Source: an uncultured Bacteroidales bacterium (GTDB taxonomy: Bacteria; Bacteroidota; Bacteroidia; Bacteroidales; SZUA-534). Taken from it: a stretch of 64,000 nt of DNA. A model generated the notes under the pieces. It was not told the origin of the DNA and ran no database searches. It saw only the letters and a program-made list of their open reading frames with translations. Below are positions 50,922 through 58,821 of the stretch, in pieces. Position 1 is the first letter of the stretch. Every line of letters starts with the position of its first letter. The position numbers and the translations under genes were made by a program. The DNA lies in the NCBI GenBank assembly GCA_902790595.1, contig CADASL010000002.1, forward strand, positions 1 to 64,000, given 5' to 3'.

Positions 50922-52868
50922 ATGAAACTTTCGGTCGTAATTGTTAACTACAACGTGAAATATTTCCTGGAACAGTGCCTGCACTCGGTTCTTAAGGCTG
51001 CGCAAGGTATTGACACCGAGATATTTGTGGTTGACAACAACTCGGTTGACGGCTCGTGCGCAATGGTGGCCGAGAAGTTTCCGCAGGTGAAACTGATTGA
51101 GAACAAGCGCAATACGGGCTTTGCCGTGGCCAACAATCAGGCCATCCGCCAATCGACGGGCGAATATGTGCTGCTGCTCAACCCCGACACGCTGATTGAA
51201 GAAGACACCTTCAGCAAAACGCTGGCCTTTATGGACGCGCACCCCGACGCGGGTGGCCTGGGTGTGAAAATGATTGACGGCAAGGGCAATTTCCTGCCCG
51301 AGAGCAAGCGCGGATTTCCGTCGCCAATGGTGGCTTTCTACAAGATTTTCGGGCTGTCGAGCCTGTTCCCGAAGTCGCGGCGGTTCAACCAATACTATAT
51401 GGGGCATCTCGACAAAGACGCCGTGAACGAAGTGGACGTGCTGGCTGGCGCCTTTATGCTTCTGCGCCGCACAACGCTCGACAAGGTGGGCCTGCTCGAC
51501 GAAGATTTTTTTATGTACGGCGAAGATATCGACCTGTCGTACAGGATTATACGGGGCGGTTACAAGAACTATTACTTCCCCGAAACGCGCATCATCCACT
51601 ACAAGGGCGAGAGCACCAAAAAAGGCAGCGTGAACTACGTGCGGATGTTCTACAACGCAATGTCGATTTTCGCGCAGAAGAACTTGAGCGCGCGCAATGC
51701 CGCAATATTCTCATTCCTAATCAATTGCGCCATTTATTTCCGCGCTTTTCTGGCCATTGTGAGCCGATTTGCAAAACGCATCGCACTGCCGCTGGCCGAC
51801 GTGGCCATAATGTACGGCGGAATGGCGCTGCTGGGCACAAAATGGTCGGCCTACATTTTTGAAGGGCACACATTCCCGACGGAATTTTTCACGATTGTGG
51901 CGCCGATTTACGTTTTGATTTGGGCGCTATCAATCTACTATTCAGGCGGATACGAAAACAAGGCCAAACCGCTTTCCGTCTCGCGCGGAATTGTGGCTGG
52001 AACGCTTGTCATTCTGGTTGGCTACGCGCTGCTGCCCGAAAATATGCGTTTCTCGCGTGCAATGATAATGTTCGGAACGGGATTCAGCCTGCTGGCAATC
52101 AATGCGTTCCGAGTGTTGGTTGGCGTCATTTGGCCGTCAAGGTTCCAATTCGATATGGGGCGCAAATCGCACATTGCCGTGGTGGGCACGCAGGCCGAAG
52201 CCGAACGCGTGGTGGAAGTGCTGAACCAATCGTCGCTCAAATACCAATACGCGGGATTCATCAACCCCGACGGGCAGGCTGACCGCAAGGCCATCGGCGA
52301 CATCAGCCAAATATCTGAAATTGTGAAAATCAACAAGATAGACGAACTGATTTTCTGTTCGGCCGATATGACCGCGCAGCAAATCATCGGGCAAATGCTG
52401 CAACTGGACGGCAACGAAGTGCACTTCAAGATTGCGCCGCCCGAGAGTCTGTCAATCATCGGCAGCAACTCAATCGACACCGCTGGCGACCTTTACACGG
52501 TGAATTTCAACACGATAGTGAAGCCGCAGAACGTCCGCAACAAGCGCACGTTCGACATTCTGGCGGCAGTGGTACTGCTGGCCGCGTCGCCCGTTCTGTG
52601 GTTCGTTAGCGGACACCCTGGACGGCTCTACCGCAACATTTTCAGCGTTTTAGCGGGCCGACGCACGTGGGTGGGATTCTCGGGACGAAGCGCCAACCCC
52701 GTGCTGCCGAAAATCAAAAGCGGCGTGTTGAGCCTTGCGCTCATTCAGTATGGCGACGGCGCAACCGCCGAACAATGCGAGAAAACCGACCTTTTCTACG
52801 CCAAAGACTACCAACTGCGCAACGACGTGGCGATTATGGCGCGGGGCATCAAACTTTTATCGAGATAA
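50922..52868 (+). CDS. GT2 glycosyltransferase fused to WbaP-like domain
   Basis: 648 residues. The N-terminal GT-A domain (about 1-250) shows VVIVNYNVKYFLEQCLHSV, VVDNNSVDG, LLLNPDTLIE (DxD-like) and GEDIDLSYRI. Several membrane helices follow (about 260-410), then a Rossmann-like domain (HIAVVGTQAEAERVVEVL...). The region KRTFDILAAVVLLAASPVLWF resembles the membrane anchor of polyprenyl-phosphate sugar transferases, but the catalytic KFRTM-type core that should follow is missing. So it probably uses only GT2 activity. It likely builds a lipid-linked glycan. The organisation recurs in Bacteroidetes as far as I recall. Confidence 0.78.
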   Translation: MKLSVVIVNYNVKYFLEQCLHSVLKAAQGIDTEIFVVDNNSVDGSCAMVAEKFPQVKLIENKRNTGFAVANNQAIRQSTGEYVLLLNPDTLIEEDTFSKTLAFMDAHPDAGGLGVKMIDGKGNFLPESKRGFPSPMVAFYKIFGLSSLFPKSRRFNQYYMGHLDKDAVNEVDVLAGAFMLLRRTTLDKVGLLDEDFFMYGEDIDLSYRIIRGGYKNYYFPETRIIHYKGESTKKGSVNYVRMFYNAMSIFAQKNLSARNAAIFSFLINCAIYFRAFLAIVSRFAKRIALPLADVAIMYGGMALLGTKWSAYIFEGHTFPTEFFTIVAPIYVLIWALSIYYSGGYENKAKPLSVSRGIVAGTLVILVGYALLPENMRFSRAMIMFGTGFSLLAINAFRVLVGVIWPSRFQFDMGRKSHIAVVGTQAEAERVVEVLNQSSLKYQYAGFINPDGQADRKAIGDISQISEIVKINKIDELIFCSADMTAQQIIGQMLQLDGNEVHFKIAPPESLSIIGSNSIDTAGDLYTVNFNTIVKPQNVRNKRTFDILAAVVLLAASPVLWFVSGHPGRLYRNIFSVLAGRRTWVGFSGRSANPVLPKIKSGVLSLALIQYGDGATAEQCEKTDLFYAKDYQLRNDVAIMARGIKLLSR

Positions 52869-52895
52869 ATAGGTAACAATTTAAAAATCAACGAT

Positions 52896-53768
52896 ATGCT
52901 ACTATCAATGACAGGTTTCGGAAAAGCAACCTGCGAAATCAAAAATCAAAAACTAACGGTTGAAGTCAAAAGCCTGAACAGCAAGCAGTTCGACCTGACA
53001 AGCCGCATTCCGAACGACTATCGCGAGAAGGAAATGGAAATTCGGAACATATTGGCTAACAAACTGATACGCGGCAAAGTGGACATTTCAATCTACACTG
53101 AAGTGAACAACGTTGACGCCGCCGCCGAAATCAACACCGACGTGGTGAAGGCTTACTATCAGCAATTGAGCAAGATAGCCGCCGAACTGGGCATTCAGAC
53201 GGGCCCCGAACTGCTGTCGACCATCATCCGTCTGCCCGACGCAATGAAAACGGGCCGCGACGAACTCGACGAAGCCGATTGGGCGCTGATTATCAAGACT
53301 GTGGAAGACGCCGCCGACCAACTGGTGGCTTTCCGCAAGCAGGAAGGCGTGGCTCTGGCGAAGGACCTATCGACGCGTATCAGCAACATTCAGAACTATT
53401 TAGCGCAAGTGCCGCAGTATGAGCGTCCGCGCATCGACCGCATCAAAGAGCGCATCAAAGGCGACCTTGAAGAGTTCATCAAACTTGAGAACATCAACCG
53501 CGACCGCCTTGAACAGGAAATGATTTTCTACATCGAAAAACTCGACATCAACGAGGAAAAAGTTCGTCTGGCCAACCACTGCAAGTATTTTCTCGACACA
53601 ATGAACGAGGAGGCCGCTGGTCGTCAGTTGGGCTTCATTGCGCAGGAAATCGGCCGCGAAATCAATACTTTAGGCTCAAAAGCCAACGACTCGGAAATGC
53701 AGAAACTGGTGGTTTGTATGAAAGACGAGTTGGAAAAGATTAAGGAACAATCGCTTAATGTGCTGTGA
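52896..53768 (+). CDS. YicC/YloC-family endoribonuclease
   Basis: 290 residues. The N-terminal signature is MLLSMTGFGKATCEI and LNSKQFDLTSRIP; the C-terminal domain has RIKERIKGDLEE and the conserved GRQLGFIAQEIGREINTLGSKANDSEMQ block. Family members are cytoplasmic RNases with roles in sRNA or mRNA turnover. It starts 28 bp after the glycosyltransferase gene and precedes gmk, the common bacterial yicC-gmk order. Confidence 0.93.
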   Translation: MLLSMTGFGKATCEIKNQKLTVEVKSLNSKQFDLTSRIPNDYREKEMEIRNILANKLIRGKVDISIYTEVNNVDAAAEINTDVVKAYYQQLSKIAAELGIQTGPELLSTIIRLPDAMKTGRDELDEADWALIIKTVEDAADQLVAFRKQEGVALAKDLSTRISNIQNYLAQVPQYERPRIDRIKERIKGDLEEFIKLENINRDRLEQEMIFYIEKLDINEEKVRLANHCKYFLDTMNEEAAGRQLGFIAQEIGREINTLGSKANDSEMQKLVVCMKDELEKIKEQSLNVL

Positions 53769-53904
53769 TTTTTTAACCACGGAACACACGAAAAACACGG
53801 AAAAGGCTCTAACCAAACGAACCCAAACTGAAAAGAATTTTTGGATTGAATTTGGATTAGTTTGGTTAGAGAAAAGCAATTAAAACACACCAAATGAATT
53901 AGTT

Positions 53905-54474
53905 ATGAACGAAGGAAAGATTGTGATATTTTCGGCGCCGTCGGGTTCGGGCAAGACAACCATCGTAAAGCACTTATTATCAAAGGGTTTGAAGTTGGAA
54001 TTTTCGGTTTCGGCGTGCAGCCGTGCGCCGCGTGGCACAGAGCAGAACGGCGTCGACTACTATTTTCTGACCGCTGAAGAGTTCAAGAAACGCATTGATA
54101 ATGACGACTTTGTGGAGTGGGAAGAAGTTTACGCTGGCCGCTACTACGGCACGCTGAAAAGCGAGTTGACGCGCATCTGGGGCAAGGGTAACCACGTGCT
54201 TTTCGACGTTGACGTGAAGGGCGGAGTCAACCTGAAAAAGAAATTCGGCGACCGCGCACTATCGGTTTTCGTTATGCCGCCGTCGGTTGAGGAGTTGCGT
54301 CGCCGCCTTGTGGGCCGCGCCACCGACGCCCCCGAAGAGATTGAACGCCGCGTGGCCAAGGCCGAAGAGGAAATTTCTTACGCCAATCAGTTCGACATCA
54401 CCATTGTGAACGACGTTCTGGAAACGGCCTGCAGCGAGGCTTACACCAAAGTAACTGATTTTCTGAACCGTTAG
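53905..54474 (+). CDS. gmk: Guanylate kinase
   Basis: Phosphorylates GMP to GDP. 189 residues with the P-loop FSAPSGSGKTTIV (about 9-21), the GMP-binding SRAPRGTEQNGVDYYFL, and the lid region WEEVYAGRYYGTLKSEL. Normal length. The end lies 2 bp before nadD, so the two are cotranscribed. The upstream gap (53769-53904) includes an imperfect repeat of Asn/Lys-coding AT-rich text but no gene. Confidence 0.96.
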   Translation: MNEGKIVIFSAPSGSGKTTIVKHLLSKGLKLEFSVSACSRAPRGTEQNGVDYYFLTAEEFKKRIDNDDFVEWEEVYAGRYYGTLKSELTRIWGKGNHVLFDVDVKGGVNLKKKFGDRALSVFVMPPSVEELRRRLVGRATDAPEEIERRVAKAEEEISYANQFDITIVNDVLETACSEAYTKVTDFLNR

Positions 54475-54476
54475 CA

Positions 54477-55049
54477 ATGAAGGTCGGGCTCTACTTCGGT
54501 TCGTTCAACCCTGTCCACATTGGGCATCTGGCACTGGCCAACTACATTGTGGAATACACTGGCCTTGAGGCAGTTTGGTTTGTTGTGAGCCCGCAAAACC
54601 CGCTCAAGCAGCGCGCCCAACTTTTAGACGACTACCAACGGCTGCACCTTGTGAATCTCGCTTTGCGCGATTTTCCGAAGTTCCGCGCCTGCGACGTTGA
54701 GTTTCGAATGCCGAAGCCATCGTATACCATTGATACTCTGGCTTATCTGGGCGAGCAGCACCCTAGCCACGAGTTCACACTGATTATGGGCGAGGACAAT
54801 CTGGCCACCCTGCACAAGTGGAAGAACTACGAATTGCTGCTAAGCAATTATCGGATAATGGTTTACCCGCGTCCGAACTGCCCCCGAACCAATTTTCACA
54901 CGCACCCGCACGTGCAACTGATTGACGCACCGCAGATTGACATATCGTCGAGTTTCATCCGCCAAAGCATTGCAAGCGGCAAAGACGTGCGTTTCTTTGT
55001 TCCCGAAAAGGCGTGGGAATATATTGACGAAATGAATTTTTACAAATAG
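54477..55049 (+). CDS. nadD: Nicotinate-nucleotide adenylyltransferase
   Basis: Makes deamido-NAD from nicotinate mononucleotide and ATP. 190 residues with the nucleotidyltransferase motif YFGSFNPVHIGHLALA (about 6-21), MGEDNL, and the second motif ISSSFIRQSIASG near residue 158. Normal length. It lies between gmk and the GldB-like gene at 2-bp and 9-bp spacings, consistent with one operon. Confidence 0.95.
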   Translation: MKVGLYFGSFNPVHIGHLALANYIVEYTGLEAVWFVVSPQNPLKQRAQLLDDYQRLHLVNLALRDFPKFRACDVEFRMPKPSYTIDTLAYLGEQHPSHEFTLIMGEDNLATLHKWKNYELLLSNYRIMVYPRPNCPRTNFHTHPHVQLIDAPQIDISSSFIRQSIASGKDVRFFVPEKAWEYIDEMNFYK

Positions 55050-55058
55050 CCGCAAGTT

Positions 55059-56057
55059 ATGAAGAACATTATCAAGATTTTAACCATTGGTTTCATAGCC
55101 GCAGCGTGCGGAAGCAAGGGTATTGACATTAGCGGCACATACAAAGACATTGAAATTCAGCGGTTTGAGCAGGATTTGTTTGCCATTCCTGTCGATAGCA
55201 TATGGCAGTATGTTCCGCAAATGGAACAGAAATACGGCCGATTCTTCGACCTTTACAATCAGCGCGTTATCTGCATTGGCGGCACCAATCAGCTGAACTA
55301 CGACCGCAAGCTGGCATCGTTCCTGACCGACCCCGACATCCGAGGCTCGTACCGCGAAGTGAGCCGCATCTTCGGCACCGGAAATTTGAGTTGCCAAAAA
55401 GAGCTGTCGGAAGCGTGGGCGCGAATGGCTGTTTTGTTTCCAAATATCACTCTGCCAACAATTTACACGCATATTTCAGGCTTCAATCAGAACATTGTTG
55501 CCGACTCGGGCGTCATCAGCATCAGTCTTGATAAATATCTGGGTGTCAATCACAAATACTATCAAATGCTGCGCACACCAGTCTATCTGCAACGCAATAT
55601 GCACCCGCAGAAGGTGGCCACCGACGCGGTGCTGGCCTTGTGTCTGACCGAATTCGAGTACGCCCCGAAAGACGACAATATGATTTCGCAAATGCTCTAC
55701 TACGGCAAGGTTCACGTTCTGCTCGACGCACTGCTACCCGACGCCCCCGACACGCTGAAATGGGGCTACACGCGGCAGCAGCTCGACTGGTGCCACCGCA
55801 ACGAGCAGCAAATGTGGCTCTCAATGGTCGAGAAAGACGCTCTTTTCAGCACATCGGTGAAGGAAATAACCCGAATGATTGCGCCCGCGCCGTTCACATC
55901 ATCATTCTCGCAGAAATCGCCCGGCGGCGTCGGTCAATGGATTGGCTATCAGATTATTAAATCATACATAAAACACAATCCGAAAATCACTATTCAAGAC
56001 CTAATGCGCGAAAACGACTACCAAATGGTGCTGAACGCGTCGCATTACAAGCCGTGA
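55059..56057 (+). CDS. GldB-family lipoprotein
   Basis: 332 residues; signal with lipobox AAACG (Cys17). The body shows DIEIQRFEQDLF, the central ISGFNQNI and SLDKYLG blocks, and the C-terminal SPGGVGQWIGYQIIKSYI, which fit the gliding-motility lipoprotein GldB family. GldB is needed for gliding in Flavobacterium; non-gliding Bacteroidales keep homologues of unclear role. It is the last gene of the yicC-gmk-nadD run. Confidence 0.85.
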   Translation: MKNIIKILTIGFIAAACGSKGIDISGTYKDIEIQRFEQDLFAIPVDSIWQYVPQMEQKYGRFFDLYNQRVICIGGTNQLNYDRKLASFLTDPDIRGSYREVSRIFGTGNLSCQKELSEAWARMAVLFPNITLPTIYTHISGFNQNIVADSGVISISLDKYLGVNHKYYQMLRTPVYLQRNMHPQKVATDAVLALCLTEFEYAPKDDNMISQMLYYGKVHVLLDALLPDAPDTLKWGYTRQQLDWCHRNEQQMWLSMVEKDALFSTSVKEITRMIAPAPFTSSFSQKSPGGVGQWIGYQIIKSYIKHNPKITIQDLMRENDYQMVLNASHYKP

Positions 56058-56125
56058 AGATATTGACGGAAGGATTGAAGGATTGAGGGATTAACTGACT
56101 GATTGAAAGCAAAAAGCAAACGCGA

Positions 56126-56157
56126 TTTGCATATCTGCCTAAAAAAAGCTATCTCTG
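56126..56157 (+). promoter_or_regulatory. Promoter of the DUF3990 cassette
   Basis: TTTG (56126-56129), a 20-nt spacer, and TATCTCTG (56150-56157), one mismatch from TAnnTTTG. It lies 19 bp before the first gene. Confidence 0.6.
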
Positions 56158-56176
56158 CATCGATAAAAAGAATTTT

Positions 56177-56398
56177 ATGTCGCAGAAAACTATTTGGGAA
56201 ATACAATATTTGGGGTTGTGCATAAACGAATTTGCGCGCAAATTCCGCTTGACACCGCAACTGGCGCATAACTATCTGAAAAAATACAACGGGCTTAAAT
56301 TCTTACAAGACAACTACGAAGCGGAACACACGCTTGCCTTGAGCGACACAATTAACTCGTTGCAAAAAATCTGTGCCAATAACGGAGGAACGCTATGA
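56177..56398 (+). CDS. DUF3791-type small protein (antitoxin-like)
   Basis: 73 residues, helical and soluble. IWEIQYLGLCINEFARKFRLTPQLAHNYLKKYNGLKFLQDNYEAEHTL matches DUF3791 as I know it (a short helix-turn-helix-like module with a late HTL). Its TGA overlaps the ATG of the DUF3990 gene (ATGA), so translation is coupled. In similar loci the small protein precedes a predicted ADP-ribosyltransferase and is thought to be its antitoxin; experimental proof is lacking to my knowledge. Confidence 0.75.
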   Translation: MSQKTIWEIQYLGLCINEFARKFRLTPQLAHNYLKKYNGLKFLQDNYEAEHTLALSDTINSLQKICANNGGTL

Positions 56399-56859
56399 TT
56401 TTGTACCACGGCTCAAATACCGATTTCGACAAGATTGATTTGACAAAATGCCTGCCGAATAAGGATTTTGGGCGCGGGTTCTACCTTACACCATCGAAAC
56501 ACGACGCAACACTAAGAGCAAGCGACAAATGTGCTAAAGAACAATTTGGTGTACCTACCGTTCTGCGATTCAATTGGGCAGAAAACAATTGTGACGATTT
56601 GAAAATCAAACGATTTGAAGGCGTTAACGAAGAATGGGCAAGGTTTATAATTGAAAATCGGAAACGCAAAGGCAAAAAACACGACTATGACATTGTGATT
56701 GGACCGGTGGCAGACGACGGAGTGGTGCTGTCGTTACAATTATTTGAGGCTGGAGTGCTGACAATGAATGCGTTAATTGAGAGATTGCGATTTGCAAGGC
56801 CAACATTACAATATTGTTTTTGCACCCCAAAAGCCATAAACCAACTTCAAAGAGTATGA
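56395..56859 (+). CDS. DUF3990 protein, ADP-ribosyltransferase-fold toxin candidate
   Basis: 154 residues. It begins MILYHGSNTDFDKIDL (the H-bearing strand typical of ART folds), followed by DFGRGFYLTPSKHDA, a signature of DUF3990, and ends with FEAGVLTMNALIERLRFARPTLQYCFCT. The YHGS, FYLT and late Glu/Gln-containing segment fit the H-Y-E arrangement of the ART superfamily, though I cannot confirm the third catalytic residue. It is flanked by coupled small genes on both sides. Confidence 0.8.
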   Translation: MILYHGSNTDFDKIDLTKCLPNKDFGRGFYLTPSKHDATLRASDKCAKEQFGVPTVLRFNWAENNCDDLKIKRFEGVNEEWARFIIENRKRKGKKHDYDIVIGPVADDGVVLSLQLFEAGVLTMNALIERLRFARPTLQYCFCTPKAINQLQRV

Positions 56860-57080
56860 AAAAGAAAGATTTCGACATTATTGTGCAACTTGTTGCAAAC
56901 CAATTGGTTGGTTTTCTTATGGAAGACTACGGAATGCCAATGCTCGAAGCTTTCGACAAAACATATAACTCACAGATTTTTCATAAGTTACAAGACAAAA
57001 ACACCGGACTGTACCGCAGAAGCGCGGCATACACCTATGAGTATCTGAAAAAAGAATTACCCGAAATTCATCACGCCTGA
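56856..57080 (+). CDS. Third small gene of the DUF3990 cassette
   Basis: 74 residues from ATG 56856, which overlaps the DUF3990 stop (ATGA). The protein has FDIIVQLVANQLVGFLMEDYGMPMLEAFDKTYNS, then KLQDKNTGLYRRSAAYTYEYLKKELPE. The YNS...KLxDxxTGLY...Y..L pattern recurs in small proteins next to DUF3990 as I recall. It may be a second antitoxin or a partner subunit. It is too short for an enzyme. Confidence 0.65.
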   Translation: MKKKDFDIIVQLVANQLVGFLMEDYGMPMLEAFDKTYNSQIFHKLQDKNTGLYRRSAAYTYEYLKKELPEIHHA

Positions 57081-57213
57081 CAACTCAAAACCCTCCCGGT
57101 ATCTATAACAATTGCCCGTTTATCGTTTTTTTAGCCCCCCTGACGGCATTTTTTCAAATATTGCGGCATAATGCGTTTGCATTGCGATTCGTAATTTAAT
57201 CTAATTAGGAAAT

Positions 57214-58626
57214 ATGAAACACATCTTGACAATGGGGCTCGCAGCGTTGCTTGTACAAGGCGTCTCGGCCCAAAACCCGATTATCCGCGACCAATTCTCG
57301 GCCGACCCGACGGCACGCGTCTTCAACGGAAAGGTTTATCTTTTCCCGTCGCACGACATCTCGCCGCTTTCGGCCTACGACTACCCGCGCAAAGACTGGT
57401 TCTGTATGAACGACTATCACGTTTTCTCGTCGGAAAACCTGACCGACTGGACCGACCACGGCGTGATTCTCGACCAAAAAAACGTGCCTTGGGGCAACCC
57501 GACGGCTTATAGTATGTGGGCGCCCGACTGCGTTCAGGGAAAAGACGGCAAGTACTACTTCTACTACCCCAACGCATCGAAACAGGGCCGCGGATTCGGC
57601 ATTGGCGTGGCTGTGGCCGACAAACCCGAAGGACCATACAAACCGTTTGAAAAGCCCATTGAAGGCGTCAACGGAATTGACCCGTGCGTGCTTCAGGCAA
57701 GCGACGGCAACAACTACATTTTCTGGGGTGCTGGCAACTGCGCCAAACTGAAAGACAATATGATAGAGTTGGCCGACGACAATCCAAAAGACACTGTAAA
57801 ATGGGGACCGCGCTCATTTGTTATGACAGGCGTGAACTGCCTGAAAGGTCTGCCATCGCGCCAAGCGGAAGGCCCGTTCGCATTTGAGTACAACGGTAAC
57901 TACTATCTGACCTACCCGTATGTTGTGAAAAACCGCGAAGCACTCGGCTACGCAATGAGCAAGAACCCAATGGGCCCCTACGAGTACAAAGGCCTGATTA
58001 TGGAAGAGCGCGACGACTGCTGGACCAACCACCACTCAATCATCAACTTCAAGGGCCAATGGTATCTGTTCTATCACTACAACTACCTGTCGCCCAACTT
58101 CGACAAGAACCGTTCGGCCTGCATCGACAAACTGGAATTCAACCCCGACGGCACCATTAAGCCCGTTACAATGACGCTGCGCGGCGTGGGCATCACCAAG
58201 GCAACCGACAAGATTCAGATTGACCGCTACAGCAAAATCAGTGACGGTGTGAAAGTGGATTTTGTGTATGCCAACGACCCCGACACCACCAAACGTTTTG
58301 AAGGCTGGGAAGCCATTTTCAGCAAGAAAGGCGACTGGGTTGAGTATGACGACGTTGACTTCGGGCAGAACGACAACCTGGCAAGTTTTGCCATAAAAGC
58401 CAAATTCAATACCGCAAAGAAAACCATCGTCCGCGTGCACGTCGATAGCCAAACAGGTCCTGTTGTGGGCGAGTTCTCGACTTTGAAATTCCCTGTCGGA
58501 ATCGAGACAAGCGGCTCGTTAAAGATTACTGGCACAAAGACAAAGAACCCGAAAGGCGTTCACAATGTGTTTGTGGAACTAGTTGAAGGTGAGAATGTTG
58601 CTGTCGATTGGATTAGTTTTGAGTAG
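57214..58626 (+). CDS. GH43 enzyme with CBM6-like domain
   Basis: 470 residues with a signal peptide ending SAQ. The catalytic propeller (about 20-320) carries the base Asp in SADPTARVFNG, the modulator Asp in NGIDPCVL, and the acid Glu in RQAEGPFAFEYNG. The sets fit the xylosidase/arabinofuranosidase side of GH43. The C-terminal region (about 340-470: FEGWEAIFSKKGDWVEYDDVDFG...VDWISFE) is a CBM6-like jelly roll. It is a secreted exo-acting enzyme, first of a run of three hydrolase genes. Confidence 0.88.
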   Translation: MKHILTMGLAALLVQGVSAQNPIIRDQFSADPTARVFNGKVYLFPSHDISPLSAYDYPRKDWFCMNDYHVFSSENLTDWTDHGVILDQKNVPWGNPTAYSMWAPDCVQGKDGKYYFYYPNASKQGRGFGIGVAVADKPEGPYKPFEKPIEGVNGIDPCVLQASDGNNYIFWGAGNCAKLKDNMIELADDNPKDTVKWGPRSFVMTGVNCLKGLPSRQAEGPFAFEYNGNYYLTYPYVVKNREALGYAMSKNPMGPYEYKGLIMEERDDCWTNHHSIINFKGQWYLFYHYNYLSPNFDKNRSACIDKLEFNPDGTIKPVTMTLRGVGITKATDKIQIDRYSKISDGVKVDFVYANDPDTTKRFEGWEAIFSKKGDWVEYDDVDFGQNDNLASFAIKAKFNTAKKTIVRVHVDSQTGPVVGEFSTLKFPVGIETSGSLKITGTKTKNPKGVHNVFVELVEGENVAVDWISFE

Positions 58627-58647
58627 AACCACATTTGTAATAACCGG

Positions 58648-58681
58648 AAAGCGGGGTTGCTTGGGCAGTCCCGCTTTTTTT
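58648..58681 (+). terminator. Intrinsic terminator after GH43
   Basis: AAAGCGGG/CCCGCTTT stem followed by T7. It separates the GH43 gene from the GH127-GH31 pair. Confidence 0.9.
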
Positions 58682-58821
58682 ATGCACCGCACAATATTTC
58701 AGCACCATCGAATAAAATATTCATATATTTATAGCAACGAAAAAATCATTTCGTTAAAGCGATATTTAGTTTAATATCAATATTTTAAGAATAGTAAAAA
58801 TTACTTTTAAAACTTCATTCT

